NCBI RefSeq assembly: GCF_045038035.1 | Contig: NZ_CP173427.1 | Coordinates: forward strand, 5,518,001 to 5,582,000 | DNA from: Paenibacillus_F chitinolyticus_A | GTDB lineage: Bacteria > Bacillota > Bacilli > Paenibacillales > NBRC-103111 | Direction of reading: 5' to 3' | Length of the DNA: 64,000 bases | In this document: positions 39,726 through 49,098 of the stretch, piece after piece | How positions within the stretch are numbered: the stretch's first letter is position 1 | Layout of the letters: each line of letters opens with the position of its first letter | Program-made: the position numbers and the translations under genes | Notes under the pieces: model-generated | What the model saw: only the letters and a program-made list of their open reading frames with translations | The model's database searches: none | Told to the model about the DNA's origin: nothing

Positions 39726-41483
39726 TTAGTCCAGGTCCGCAAGCGGATAGAAAATCAGATCGATCGGGAAAGCCGAACCGGCCGGAGGCGTAAACTCGAT
39801 ATCGAGCGACTTCTCCGTCCCTGTGGTGCGGTGGAGAATTTGCATGCCGTCAAAAGCGGTAATCACACCGGAATACGGAATTGACTGGATTTCTCCGTTG
39901 ATCTTGATCGGCCCTTTGAAAACACCGCCGCGGGCAAGCAGCATAATCGCCATTTTGCGCGGTTTGTCCGCGTGAATTTTGTAGACAACGCCGTAGTTGC
40001 CCCCATTCTTCACGTTTTCCTTACGCATCACGTCGTAACCGTCCACGAAAGGATCGGTTTTTCCGTCCCCAATAACCAGCTTGGAAGCTTTCGTGAAGGA
40101 AGAAGCATCAATATTCCAGTTCACCTCGGAAACATCGAATGAGCCCCTTACGTGCCCTGTAAAGCCGAGCAGCTTGCTTTCGGACAGCGTCGTGTTCGTC
40201 AGCTCGTCAGCCGCCAGGAAGGAGAACTGAACTTCTCCTGAAGTTTCAAGATCATAGAACAGATTCACGCCTTGGCCCGGATAGAAATCCGGAAGCTGGC
40301 GGTACACGAGCGTATCATGCGGCGGAATGGTCAGTTTCTCGTTATATGTATTGCCCAGCAGGAAGTCTACGGAAGCCTCGCTGCCGATCAGGTTCGCATA
40401 TACGGAAGGCCATACCTCGCCTTTGTTGGTCGTTTTGACCGTAACCGGCTTATCCGTCGTATTCGTTGCCATAATGGCGAACGTCACTTTGTTCTTCGTT
40501 CCGTTGATGTGGTCCGCATACAGACGGCCTTTGCCGTTGATCATGTCCTGATACAGGATGCCCGGCTCCGTAAATTCTTCGGGGCTGTCGCTGACGAGCA
40601 GCTTGCGGCCCGGTACGTTGGTCGCCTCTTTAGGGAGCATCGGCAAGTTATAGAAGTGGGAAGTCAGCGTATCCCAGCTCAGTTTGTAGAAGCTGCCGAT
40701 CTCGTTGTGATATACCGGATATTCGGCTTCCGACACAAGCGGTATATCTTCGACAATGACATTTTTGGTGAACACCTTGCTCACGTGTCCGTGCCTGTCG
40801 TAGACCTTAAGACTAACCGGGTAGGAGCCCGGCTTGAAGAATGCGTCTTGTTTGCCCGTCCAATCGTACTTGGCGATCCCTTCCGCATCCGGATCATAGC
40901 AGAGGTCAATGTACTTGACGGTCTCGCCGAGACGGTATTTCTCTTTGTGGGTCGTAAATTTGGCAACGGGATTCGAATTATTCGCTCCGTTGTCGTAAAT
41001 GCCCTCCGGCTTCGGAACGTATACGATTTCCACTTTGCGCGATTCGTGGTAGTACGTATACTTGGCGCCCATATAATCGGCTACCCAGGTCAGCTTGACG
41101 AGCAGCTTGCCTTTTACGATGGCCGCAACCGAATCGAACGGCACTTCCTCGCCATTGATATAGGCTTTTTTCAGATCGCTGCTCAAGACGATATTATAGC
41201 CCGGAGGCTGCATTGTGATCGTTCTGGCCGCATTGTCCCACGTAACGGGGAATCCCAGACTGTCACCGATGAATTTAGCCGGAACGAACGTTTTGTCCTT
41301 GATGATGGTGGCCGGCGACTCCAGCTCCACCTGATCTTCATTGACGAACGCCTGCTTGTTATCCAGGTACAAAACAATTAACGACGATGAGGACGAGATT
41401 GCACGCGCCTGGATCGGCATCAGGAAAGCTGCGAACAGCACCAGCGCCATCAGAAGCGAAACCTCTTTCTTCCATTGAATCAT
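39726..41483 (-). CDS. Secreted stalk-domain (copper amine oxidase N-like) protein
   Basis: 585 aa from ATG 41483, which has GGAGTAGGAG just upstream. A signal peptide (about 1-27, ending IQARA) is followed by two Cu-amine-oxidase-N-like units (about 32-135: TFVPAKFIGDSLGFPVTWD, LLVKLTWVADYMGAKY). These act as cell-surface stalk domains in Paenibacillus, not as copper enzymes. A PKD-like segment follows (about 160-245: YDPDAEGIAKYDWTG, SYPVSLKVYDRHGH), then a long unrecognised C-terminal part. It is probably exported and wall-associated. Function is unknown. Confidence 0.75.
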   Translation of the reverse strand: MIQWKKEVSLLMALVLFAAFLMPIQARAISSSSSLIVLYLDNKQAFVNEDQVELESPATIIKDKTFVPAKFIGDSLGFPVTWDNAARTITMQPPGYNIVLSSDLKKAYINGEEVPFDSVAAIVKGKLLVKLTWVADYMGAKYTYYHESRKVEIVYVPKPEGIYDNGANNSNPVAKFTTHKEKYRLGETVKYIDLCYDPDAEGIAKYDWTGKQDAFFKPGSYPVSLKVYDRHGHVSKVFTKNVIVEDIPLVSEAEYPVYHNEIGSFYKLSWDTLTSHFYNLPMLPKEATNVPGRKLLVSDSPEEFTEPGILYQDMINGKGRLYADHINGTKNKVTFAIMATNTTDKPVTVKTTNKGEVWPSVYANLIGSEASVDFLLGNTYNEKLTIPPHDTLVYRQLPDFYPGQGVNLFYDLETSGEVQFSFLAADELTNTTLSESKLLGFTGHVRGSFDVSEVNWNIDASSFTKASKLVIGDGKTDPFVDGYDVMRKENVKNGGNYGVVYKIHADKPRKMAIMLLARGGVFKGPIKINGEIQSIPYSGVITAFDGMQILHRTTGTEKSLDIEFTPPAGSAFPIDLIFYPLADLD

Positions 41484-41603
41484 GCTCCTACTCCTTTTCC
41501 TTCCTTTTTCTAAAAACGACATGACAAAAAAGCCTTCTCCCGAAAAATCGCCCAATCTTTAGACGTTTTTTGCTGGAAAAGGTTTCTGTTTGACAAAAAA
41601 TAA

Positions 41604-41631
41604 AAAAGCTCCCTTGGCAGGAAGCCTTTGC
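41604..41631 (-). terminator. Terminator after the HPr/Crh-like gene
   Basis: On the minus strand AAAGGCTTCC-TGCCAA-GGGAGCTTT is followed by a long T-rich run. Confidence 0.75.
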
Positions 41632-41633
41632 TC

Positions 41634-41903
41634 TTACTGATTTTCAAGTTCTTCTTTGCTGACCAGCGTGACTAAAGCGTTTACAGCCTGTTCAGCGTCC
41701 GAACCTTCTGCACTTATGTAAATTTCGGTTCCCGTGCTGATCGCAAGGCTCATAATTCCCATAATGCTCTTGGCGTTTACTTTCTTCTCGTCCTTCTCCA
41801 CAAAAATTTCAGACGAAAATTTATTCGCTTCCTGGACAAATAAAGCAGCGGGTCTGGCGTGAAGGCCGGTTTTCAATTTCACCACTACTGGGCGTCTCGA
41901 CAT
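41634..41903 (-). CDS. HPr-family protein at the Crh position
   Basis: 89 aa. VVVKLKTGLHARPAALFVQE carries His15, and KKVNAKSIMGIMSLA carries Ser46, the HPr-kinase target. Sequence and neighbourhood (whiA-yvcK-rapZ) match Bacillus Crh, but Crh has Gln at position 15, whereas this protein keeps the phosphorylatable His. It may thus act both in carbon catabolite control via Ser46 and in PTS phosphotransfer via His15. The start is ATG 41903 behind GGGGG. A 270-bp gap with a possible promoter separates it from whiA. Confidence 0.85.
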   Translation of the reverse strand: MSRRPVVVKLKTGLHARPAALFVQEANKFSSEIFVEKDEKKVNAKSIMGIMSLAISTGTEIYISAEGSDAEQAVNALVTLVSKEELENQ

Positions 41904-42097
41904 GGATTGGATTCCCCCTACGTTCTTAATTTGCAGTCTATCATGCATCCCCGGCAATATCGCTCGGAGGTTCCCCTTACGTGTAACTTATGTCGGTTAA
42001 GCATCAGGCATGATGATTTCTATCCAATTCATGTTGGATGTTCATCGAACGGGGACCTGGCACCGGGCTGCGCTTGTCCGTTCAAGAACCGCGAGTG

Positions 42098-42139
42098 CCG
42101 TAAAATGCGTAATCTGCTTCATATTATACCATTTTACGG
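42098..42139 (-). promoter_or_regulatory. Candidate promoter/dyad for the HPr/Crh-like gene
   Basis: Arms CCGTAAAAT (42098-42106) and ATTTTACGG (42131-42139) bracket an extended -10 TGGTATAAT on the minus strand. The -35 is weak. A regulator or RNA hairpin could act here. Inferred. Confidence 0.4.
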
Positions 42140-42172
42140 CGAAATACTCTAGGAAAAAGTTCCCGTATAGGT

Positions 42173-43114
42173 CTAACGGATGGCTGCGCCGTTGCGAATT
42201 TTGTCAGCCAGTTCGTCTATTTTACGAAGACGATGATTGACGCCCGACTTGCTGACGCTGCCCTTCAGCATGTCCCCGACCTCTTTAAGATTCAAGTCGG
42301 GATGCTTCACACGGATTTCCGCGACTTCGCGGAGTTTTTCCGGCAGGCTCTCCAGGCCGACTTCCCGTTCGATGAGACGAATGTTATCGATCTGCCGGAC
42401 AGCCGCGCCGATGGTTTTATTAAGATTCGCCGTTTCGCAGTTTACGATTCGGTTCACCGAATTTCGCATATCCTTCATGATCCGGACATCTTCGAAACGC
42501 AACAGGGCCTGGTGTGCGCCAATAATGCTGAGAAACTCAATAATCCGTTCGCCTTCCTTGATGTAGAAAACGAATCCCTTCTTGCGCTCGATGCATCTGG
42601 CGTTCAAATCGAAACGGTTAGCAAGCTGGCACAGCGACTGGCAGTGTTCTTCATACATGGAAGCAATTTCGAGATGATACGAAGAACCCTCCGGATTGTT
42701 GACGGAACCTCCCGCAAGAAAAGCCCCCCGAAGGTAGGCCCGCCGGCAGCAGTTTGTTTTTACAATGCTTTTGTCTATGCCCGGAGTAAACTGGAAGCCT
42801 TCCGACACGATATAAAGGTCGGAAAGCAGTTCCTGCACCTGGTTCGGCACGCGGACGATATAGACATTGTTCTTCTTAAGACGCATTTTCTTACGGACGA
42901 GCAGCTCGGTGTGAAGCTTATACCGCTTTTTAAGCAAAGAGTAAATCCTCCTGGCAATAGCGGCGTTTTCCGTTGAAATATCAAGAACGACGCGCTGATT
43001 CGTCAGCTGGACGGAACCGTTCATGCGGATAAGAGCCGACAATTCGGCTTTCTCGCAGCAATCCTCCGCTTCGATTAGGGTCAATTCCTTCTTCGTTTGC
43101 GCCGCAAAAGACAT
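42173..43114 (-). CDS. whiA: DNA-binding protein WhiA
   Basis: 313 aa. An N-terminal LAGLIDADG-like homing-endonuclease fold without nuclease function (YLRGAFLAGGSVNNPEGSYHLE-like region near 130-150) is followed by a C-terminal helix-turn-helix (about 235-300: LPEKLREVAEIRVKHPDLNL, DMLKGSVSKSGVNHRLRKI). WhiA influences cell division and chromosome segregation in Gram-positives. GAGGTG precedes the ATG. It is the third gene of the rapZ-yvcK-whiA group, 6 bases after yvcK. Confidence 0.94.
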   Translation of the reverse strand: MSFAAQTKKELTLIEAEDCCEKAELSALIRMNGSVQLTNQRVVLDISTENAAIARRIYSLLKKRYKLHTELLVRKKMRLKKNNVYIVRVPNQVQELLSDLYIVSEGFQFTPGIDKSIVKTNCCRRAYLRGAFLAGGSVNNPEGSSYHLEIASMYEEHCQSLCQLANRFDLNARCIERKKGFVFYIKEGERIIEFLSIIGAHQALLRFEDVRIMKDMRNSVNRIVNCETANLNKTIGAAVRQIDNIRLIEREVGLESLPEKLREVAEIRVKHPDLNLKEVGDMLKGSVSKSGVNHRLRKIDELADKIRNGAAIR

Positions 43115-43120
43115 GGGGAC

Positions 43121-44107
43121 TCACCTCTTCCTGAGCATCCAGCTCTCCACGATCTGATAGATATGCTCGCTTAATTTATCCGCATCGTGGCGCAGATAGG
43201 TCCGAAAAAGCACCAGCTTGTCGGCGATGACGCGGTACCCCCGCTTCGTCACCTCGTCCAAATCCAGATGGACGGCTTTGGCGCCCTTCTCGGCATATTT
43301 ATTCTGTACCTGGGGAGGAATCTCCCCGTTGTTAACAATGACATAATCAAACAAATGATGGCCTATATGGTTATGAATGGCCGTCAGATGATCCCCGACG
43401 GAGTAATCGTCCGTCTCGCCCGGTTGGGTCATCACGTTGCAAATGAACATTTTGACCGCTTCGGATTTAAGAATCTCCTCCGCTATTCCGGGCACGAGCA
43501 GGTTAGGAAGAATACTCGTATACAAGCTGCCGGGACCGCACAGGATGGCATCCGCATCACGGATGGCTTCGATCGCTTCCTCCAGCGGTTCGATATCCGC
43601 CGGCTCCAGCATAACCCGCTTGATGCGCCCTCCGGCCAGTGGAATCTTCGACTCCCCTTCCACAATCGTGCCGTCCTCCATCAACGCCCGCAAATAGAGC
43701 TCCTGCCTCGAGGCGGGCAGCACCCGGCCGCGAACCGCGAACACGCGGCTCATCTCGCGAATTCCGGTGACGAAGTCACCGGTGATGTCCTTCATCGCCG
43801 CGAGAATCAGGTTCCCGAGACTGTGCCCCGCGAGCCCGGTTCCGGCCGGAAAGCGGTACTGCAGCATCTCGGAAAGCAGCGGCTCCACATCCGCGAGCGC
43901 CGTAAGCACGTTGCGGATATCGCCCGGCGGAGGAATTTGCAGCTCGGAGCGCAGAATGCCGGAGCTGCCTCCGTCGTCGGCTACCGTCACGATAGCCGTG
44001 ATATCCAGCGGCTTCTGTTTCAGCCCCCGGAGCATGACGGACAATCCTGTTCCGCCCCCTATGACGACTATCCGGGGGATATCGGCAGGGCGGTAAACTT
44101 TAGACAT
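43121..44107 (-). CDS. yvcK: YvcK/CofD-like gluconeogenesis factor
   Basis: 328 aa. IVVIGGGTGLSVMLRGLKQ at the start, IVTVADDGGSSGILR and PPPGDIRNVLTAL are hallmarks of the YvcK family. The family binds UDP-sugars, is needed for growth on gluconeogenic carbon sources, and affects cell shape. AGAGGG precedes the ATG. It lies 12 bases after rapZ and 6 before whiA. Confidence 0.95.
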   Translation of the reverse strand: MSKVYRPADIPRIVVIGGGTGLSVMLRGLKQKPLDITAIVTVADDGGSSGILRSELQIPPPGDIRNVLTALADVEPLLSEMLQYRFPAGTGLAGHSLGNLILAAMKDITGDFVTGIREMSRVFAVRGRVLPASRQELYLRALMEDGTIVEGESKIPLAGGRIKRVMLEPADIEPLEEAIEAIRDADAILCGPGSLYTSILPNLLVPGIAEEILKSEAVKMFICNVMTQPGETDDYSVGDHLTAIHNHIGHHLFDYVIVNNGEIPPQVQNKYAEKGAKAVHLDLDEVTKRGYRVIADKLVLFRTYLRHDADKLSEHIYQIVESWMLRKR

Positions 44108-44119
44108 GGTTTCACCCTC

Positions 44120-45007
44120 TTATGGTCGGTCGCGTTCCGCATCTCGATGATTGACTCTGACGATCTCCGTCTCGCTGTTTCCCATAACCTTGCCCAAATA
44201 CTCGGCAATAGCCACGGACCGATGCTTGCCGCCCGTACAACCGATGCCTACGACAACCTGGCTTTTGCCTTCTTTTTTGTACTGAGGAACAAGAAAGTGA
44301 AGCATATCGAGCAGTTTCGTCAGAAACTCCTGCGTCTCGTTCCACTTCATCACGTAGTCGTATACATCCGCATCCTGCCCCGTATTCGGGCGAAGCGTCT
44401 CCACATAATGCGGATTCGGCAGGAAGCGTACGTCAAAAATCAGATCGGCATCAATCGGGATGCCGTATTTAAAGCCGAAAGAGATGACATTTATAGATAT
44501 GCCGCCGCTACCCATATTGGTGAAGCGGGAGGCGATTTTTTGTTTGAGCTGTGCCGGTTTCAACGCGCTAGTGTCGATCACCTGCGAAGCGTGGCCCTTT
44601 AATTCTTCCAGCAGCTTGCGTTCCAGCAAAATGCCCTCTAGCGGCGCATCGTTGGGAGCAAGCGGATGGCGGCGCCTGCTTTCTTTGTAACGCTGAACCA
44701 GCGTGGAATCCGTTGCGTCGAGAAACAATATCTCGTACGTCAATGTGTAGTCTTCCTTAATGGAACGCAGCGATTCCTGCAGCGCCGTGAAAAATTCCCG
44801 GCCGCGGAGGTCGATCACCAACGCCACCTTGCCGATTTTGCCATGGGATTGCTCGATTAATTCCGCAAATTTCGGAATCAGAACAGGCGGCAAGTTGTCC
44901 ACACAGAAAAATCCGAGATCCTCGAGACTTTGTACGGCAATTGTTTTCCCTGCACCGGACATGCCGGTAATAATGACAAGCCTGGCCGCCGCTTTGCTTT
45001 CTTCCAT
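44120..45007 (-). CDS. rapZ: RNase adapter protein RapZ/YvcJ (P-loop nucleotide-binding)
   Basis: 295 aa. Walker A is GMSGAGKT near residue 15. FFCVDNLPPVLIPKFAEL and the C-terminal VGIGCTGGKHRSVAIAEYL are characteristic. In Bacillus YvcJ hydrolyses nucleotides and affects competence; in E. coli RapZ guides RNase E to small RNAs. GGAAGGTG precedes the ATG. Confidence 0.94.
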   Translation of the reverse strand: MEESKAAARLVIITGMSGAGKTIAVQSLEDLGFFCVDNLPPVLIPKFAELIEQSHGKIGKVALVIDLRGREFFTALQESLRSIKEDYTLTYEILFLDATDSTLVQRYKESRRRHPLAPNDAPLEGILLERKLLEELKGHASQVIDTSALKPAQLKQKIASRFTNMGSGGISINVISFGFKYGIPIDADLIFDVRFLPNPHYVETLRPNTGQDADVYDYVMKWNETQEFLTKLLDMLHFLVPQYKKEGKSQVVVGIGCTGGKHRSVAIAEYLGKVMGNSETEIVRVNHRDAERDRP

Positions 45008-45074
45008 GAGTTCACCTTCCTCATCCGTTATAGGGTACCCTTCCGGGTGGAAGCCGCATTGTAAGCTTTGGTTG

Positions 45075-46022
45075 CTAATGCAGGTTTAAACCCGCCGCTC
45101 CTACGATGCCCGCATCGTTGCCCAGGGTGGCCGGCACGATTTCAACGCCTGTATAAGCGCGTTCCGGAGTCAGCTTGCGGAATGTCTCGCGGATCGGGTT
45201 GAACAGGATTTCTCCCGCTTTCGATACGCCTCCGCCGATAATGAACCGCTGCGGATTAACGGTTACCGCTACGGCCGCCATCGACTTGCCGATATAATAG
45301 GCGGCACGGTTAACGATGCGCACAGCGACCTCGTCTCCCGACTTCGCCGCATCGAATACGTCCTTCGCCGTAATCTTCTCGATCAGCGCAAGACTCGTGC
45401 GGTCGCCGCGTTCTTTGGCATCGTTGGCCATTCTGACGATACCCGTGGCGGAAGAGACCGTTTCCAGGCATCCGGATTGTCCGCAGTTGCAGGCGATCGC
45501 TTCAATATCCGGAACAACGGACATATGTCCGAGCTCGCCTGCCATCCCGTTGAAACCTTGATAAATTTTTCCGTTTATAATAATGCCTCCGCCCACGCCG
45601 GTTCCAAGCGTATAGCAGACCAGGTTCGGGATTCCCCGTCCGGCTCCGCCCCACGCCTCACCAAGCGCCGCGACATTGGCGTCATTGTCGATTTTTACGG
45701 TTTTGCCAAGCTTCTCCTCAAGCGTCTTCTTGACTGCGACATTGCGCCAGCCCAGATTAGGCGACAATTCCACAAAGCCTGTCGGAATGTCCATAAAGCC
45801 AGCGATTCCGGCTCCGATCCCCGCTACTTGTTCCCATTCGTATGGCGATTCGTCTACGATCCTGTGGACGTACTCAACAATACGGTCAAGCACAAAATCG
45901 GGACCGTGCTCGGCTCCGGTAGGACCTTCGTAAGTCTGAATCAATTTTCCTTCTTCGTCGCAGAGGCCTACCTTGATGCTGGTGCCCCCTAAGTCCACTC
46001 CGACATAAATCCGTTGTGTCAT
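45075..46022 (-). CDS. glcK: ROK-family glucokinase
   Basis: 315 aa. The N-terminal phosphate loop is VGVDLGGTSIKVGL, the ROK signature is in the glycine-rich LGTGVGGGIIING region, and the zinc site is CNCGQSGCLE. The EIVPATLGNDAGIVGAAGL end is typical of glucokinases. ATG 46022 sits 9 bases after GAGGTG. It is placed between trxB and rapZ, where it fits with the carbon-flux genes around it. Confidence 0.9.
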   Translation of the reverse strand: MTQRIYVGVDLGGTSIKVGLCDEEGKLIQTYEGPTGAEHGPDFVLDRIVEYVHRIVDESPYEWEQVAGIGAGIAGFMDIPTGFVELSPNLGWRNVAVKKTLEEKLGKTVKIDNDANVAALGEAWGGAGRGIPNLVCYTLGTGVGGGIIINGKIYQGFNGMAGELGHMSVVPDIEAIACNCGQSGCLETVSSATGIVRMANDAKERGDRTSLALIEKITAKDVFDAAKSGDEVAVRIVNRAAYYIGKSMAAVAVTVNPQRFIIGGGVSKAGEILFNPIRETFRKLTPERAYTGVEIVPATLGNDAGIVGAAGLNLH

Positions 46023-46138
46023 GCTAAATGTCACCTCAGTGAAGAGTTAAGTTATTTCCAAATCTTTCGCGATGGGTGTTGCTCCTGTACCCACTATAAG
46101 CGAACCCCATAGGAAGGTCAAGGACGGCAAATTGAAAA

Positions 46139-46168
46139 AACGTGGAAGGGTGTAGGCCGTTCCACGTC
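46139..46168 (-). terminator. trxB terminator
   Basis: ACGTGGAA and TTCCACGT are perfect 8-base arms. On the minus strand TTTTTT follows. Confidence 0.85.
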
Positions 46169-46194
46169 TTTGCGTATGAGTCTAATAATCCGTT

Positions 46195-47142
46195 TTACAG
46201 GGACTTGCTCCAATCGTGAACCATGTGGCCCTCGAGGAACTTTTCGCAGTCCAGAGCCGCCATACAGCCGCTGCCCGCCGCCGTAATGGCTTGACGGTAT
46301 TTCAAATCCTGAACGTCTCCGCAAGCGAACACGCCAGGGATGTTGGTTTCCGTCGTTCCCGGTTTAACGAGGATATACCCCGTTTCGTCGGTCGTGATTT
46401 GTCCGCCGAGGAACTTCGTGTTCGGAGTATGGCCGATCGCCACGAAAATACCGTCGGTTTCAAGAACCTCTTCCGCTCCGGTCTCGTTGTTAAGAACTTT
46501 AAGGCCGGTTACGCCTTTGTCTCCCGCAACGACTTCAAGCGGAGTGGAGTTCAGGCTCCACGTGATTTTCTCGTTCTCGCGCGCACGATCCTGCATAATC
46601 TTGGAGGCACGGAGTTCGCTTCTGCGGTGAACCAGTCGAACTTCGGAAGCGAAACGTGTCAGGAAGTTCGCTTCTTCCATCGCAGAGTCGCCGCCGCCGA
46701 CGACGATGATCTTCTTGCCGCGGAAGAAGAATCCGTCGCAAGTGGCGCAAGTGCTCACACCGCGTCCGATATTCTCGCGCTCGTTCGTGATGCCGAGCAG
46801 CTTAGCGGAAGCGCCGGTGGAGATGATCAGAGATTCCGTCTCGATCTCGCCGAGACCTTCCACATTGAGCTTGAACGGACGTTCCGTAAGCTCCACGCTG
46901 TTCACCCAGCCGGTTTTGAACTCGGCGCCGAAACGCTCAGCCTGCTTGCGCATGTTAGCCATAAGCTCCGGCCCCATGATTCCTTCCGGGAAGCCAGGGA
47001 AGTTTTCGACCTCGGTCGTTGTCGTCAACTGTCCGCCCGGTTCCGGACCTTCAATAACCAAAGGGTTGAGATTCGCGCGTGCCAGATAGATGGCTGCTGT
47101 TAATCCGGATGGTCCGGTTCCTACCACAATTGTTTTATACAT
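46195..47142 (-). CDS. trxB: Thioredoxin-disulfide reductase
   Basis: A 315-aa FAD/NADPH enzyme that keeps thioredoxin reduced. The FAD loop is VVGTGPSGLTAAIYLARAN, the redox pair is Cys132/Cys135 in STCATCDGFFF, the NADPH loop is VVGGGDSAMEEANFL, and CGDVQD lies near the C-terminus. I chose ATG 47142 because it begins the conserved MYKTIVVG; the frame extends upstream without similarity. It has its own terminator. Confidence 0.96.
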   Translation of the reverse strand: MYKTIVVGTGPSGLTAAIYLARANLNPLVIEGPEPGGQLTTTTEVENFPGFPEGIMGPELMANMRKQAERFGAEFKTGWVNSVELTERPFKLNVEGLGEIETESLIISTGASAKLLGITNERENIGRGVSTCATCDGFFFRGKKIIVVGGGDSAMEEANFLTRFASEVRLVHRRSELRASKIMQDRARENEKITWSLNSTPLEVVAGDKGVTGLKVLNNETGAEEVLETDGIFVAIGHTPNTKFLGGQITTDETGYILVKPGTTETNIPGVFACGDVQDLKYRQAITAAGSGCMAALDCEKFLEGHMVHDWSKSL

Positions 47143-47274
47143 GGATCGATCTCTCCTCCTTGGGAACAAATCAGAATTCGTATGATCGCGGGCTGAGTGT
47201 TGAGTCATCACTGCCTGCAATCATTCTCTATTTATAATAATTCTAATTAAAATTATTCTAATTTGCAAGTGTGA

Positions 47275-49026
47275 TTAATCCCGGCCCTTCTTTTCCACGT
47301 TCCAGAGCTTCGGAAGAATCGCATCCATCTTCTCCTTAAGCCCGCATGCTTCGTCAATCAGCTTCACATTCTTGCTTACGGTCGAAACGGTCGTATGGTA
47401 GCGGCTGGCTACCTCGTGATAGGAAATCGACCTGCGGTGCATTTTGGCGACCAAGTATTCGAGAGCGGCGGACCAGCCCTCCACTTTCGTAATCCTCGGC
47501 ACGCTCGGATACACCCTGCTCAAATATTCTACCCATAGAGTTTGAAGGTCATGCTGCTGGATCATGTCGTACCGCTGGTGCATATGCCGGTGAGCGGTTT
47601 CCATGACGGTCTGCCATTTGGGCTCCCATTTCGGCAGGTCGGTCGTATGCACGGAGTTTTCCACGGTTTTTACGGCACCGTCCAAGTGAGCTTTCAAAGG
47701 CTCTTCGACTCCGATGGTCCGCAAAACGAAGATAGCTACCTTTTTGAGGTAGTCGTCCTCTTTAGGGTCGCCGATAAACTCGATGAGGGCTTCTTTCACT
47801 TCATTGTCGCCGATATAAACGAACGTCTGAAGCACCTGCAGCTTCGTCTCAACATCTCCGTGGCGCAGCGCCCAGAAGAAGGAGCTGCGGACAAGCGGGT
47901 CCTTCGCAATCTGGTCCGGGATCGATTCGGGAGACTGCTCCAATTGGCGGAACTGTTCCTCGAACGGAAGGTTATAATGGTAGCTCAAGGAAAGCGGGCG
48001 GTCATCGGAACGGCGGTTCAGCTGCTCCAAATAAAAGCGGGCGATTTCCGACCCGTTCTCCAGCTTATCCACCTGATTCCAGAGAACCCGGGCTTCCTGA
48101 AATCTGCCGATATTGCAAGCGGCCACGGCCGCATAATGGTAAACGCACGGATCAAGACCGCTGTCGTTGGAGCGGGAAATCCTCCTGAAAAGCTGGTAGG
48201 CTTTCTCGTGATCGCCAAGAATCCCCATGGTGGTCGCAAGCTTGAAGACATGCTCCTGCTGGAAAGGATACGTTTTGCGTAAAGTTCCCATCAGTTCGGC
48301 AAGTTCTTCCTTGCGTCCGAGATGCTGGTAGAAGATCGCCATATTGCACAGTGCGTGAAGGTTCCCGGGATCTATGTTCAGCACCTCGACAATAGCATCC
48401 AGCGATTTCTGAAAATGACCGGTGTAATAATAAGCCAGCGCCAGGTTATTGCGGGCCGCCAGAAAATCGCCATGCTCTTCGACGAGTTCTTCCAGAACAC
48501 GCACCGCTTCCGCGAACTTGCCTTCTTCCAAAAGCAGACGCGCCTGGTCGTGCTCGTATAAGCCCTCGCGGGATTTGATGGTCTTGAGTTTGGCGGGACG
48601 CTCCAGCTCGTAGCTGAGAAAATCAAGCATCTCCTCGGCTTCTTCCAGGTAATGTCCGTTTGTATCGTTCTCCAGATAACGGACAAGAGCGCCCTCCGCC
48701 TGTTCGTACTGGTCCATGTTGGCGTAATTGTTCGCCATATAGAAGTAGCATTCGGTCATCGAGGGATCGATCCGGTCGAGAACATCTTTTAAGATGTCGT
48801 TGGATTCCTCGTACTTGCCCAATTCGGAGAGAACCCCTGCAAGGTTGCAGTGGTTCACGGGATTATCGTATTCGTATTCTACCGCTCGCCGGAAATATTT
48901 CAACGCCTTATCGTAATGGAAACGATCGAGCGACTGAACCGCTCTTTCAAAAAAGAACGTGGCATCCATGCTGATGGGAATAATTTTCGGTTCCGGCTTT
49001 ACGGAGACACGCTTTTTCTTTTCCAT
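47275..49026 (-). CDS. Tetratricopeptide-repeat protein with C-terminal HTH-like segment
   Basis: 583 aa. From about residue 20 to 340 there are several TPR-like pairs (ALKYFRRAVEYEYDNPVNHCNLAGVL, SLDAIVEVLNIDPGNLHALCNMAIF). A HEAT-like region follows. Near residues 530-560 SYHEVASRYHTTVSTVSKNVKLI looks like a helix-turn-helix. GGAGGTG precedes the ATG. It lies between trxB and prs, as in other Paenibacillaceae. It probably scaffolds protein interactions, and the HTH suggests a possible DNA- or RNA-linked role. Function is unknown. Confidence 0.75.
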   Translation of the reverse strand: MEKKKRVSVKPEPKIIPISMDATFFFERAVQSLDRFHYDKALKYFRRAVEYEYDNPVNHCNLAGVLSELGKYEESNDILKDVLDRIDPSMTECYFYMANNYANMDQYEQAEGALVRYLENDTNGHYLEEAEEMLDFLSYELERPAKLKTIKSREGLYEHDQARLLLEEGKFAEAVRVLEELVEEHGDFLAARNNLALAYYYTGHFQKSLDAIVEVLNIDPGNLHALCNMAIFYQHLGRKEELAELMGTLRKTYPFQQEHVFKLATTMGILGDHEKAYQLFRRISRSNDSGLDPCVYHYAAVAACNIGRFQEARVLWNQVDKLENGSEIARFYLEQLNRRSDDRPLSLSYHYNLPFEEQFRQLEQSPESIPDQIAKDPLVRSSFFWALRHGDVETKLQVLQTFVYIGDNEVKEALIEFIGDPKEDDYLKKVAIFVLRTIGVEEPLKAHLDGAVKTVENSVHTTDLPKWEPKWQTVMETAHRHMHQRYDMIQQHDLQTLWVEYLSRVYPSVPRITKVEGWSAALEYLVAKMHRRSISYHEVASRYHTTVSTVSKNVKLIDEACGLKEKMDAILPKLWNVEKKGRD

Positions 49027-49098
49027 GACTAGGCACCTCCGGTACTTTGAGATCTATGATCAAGTATAGCACAGTCCCCGAGGTTTCAAAAACACGAT

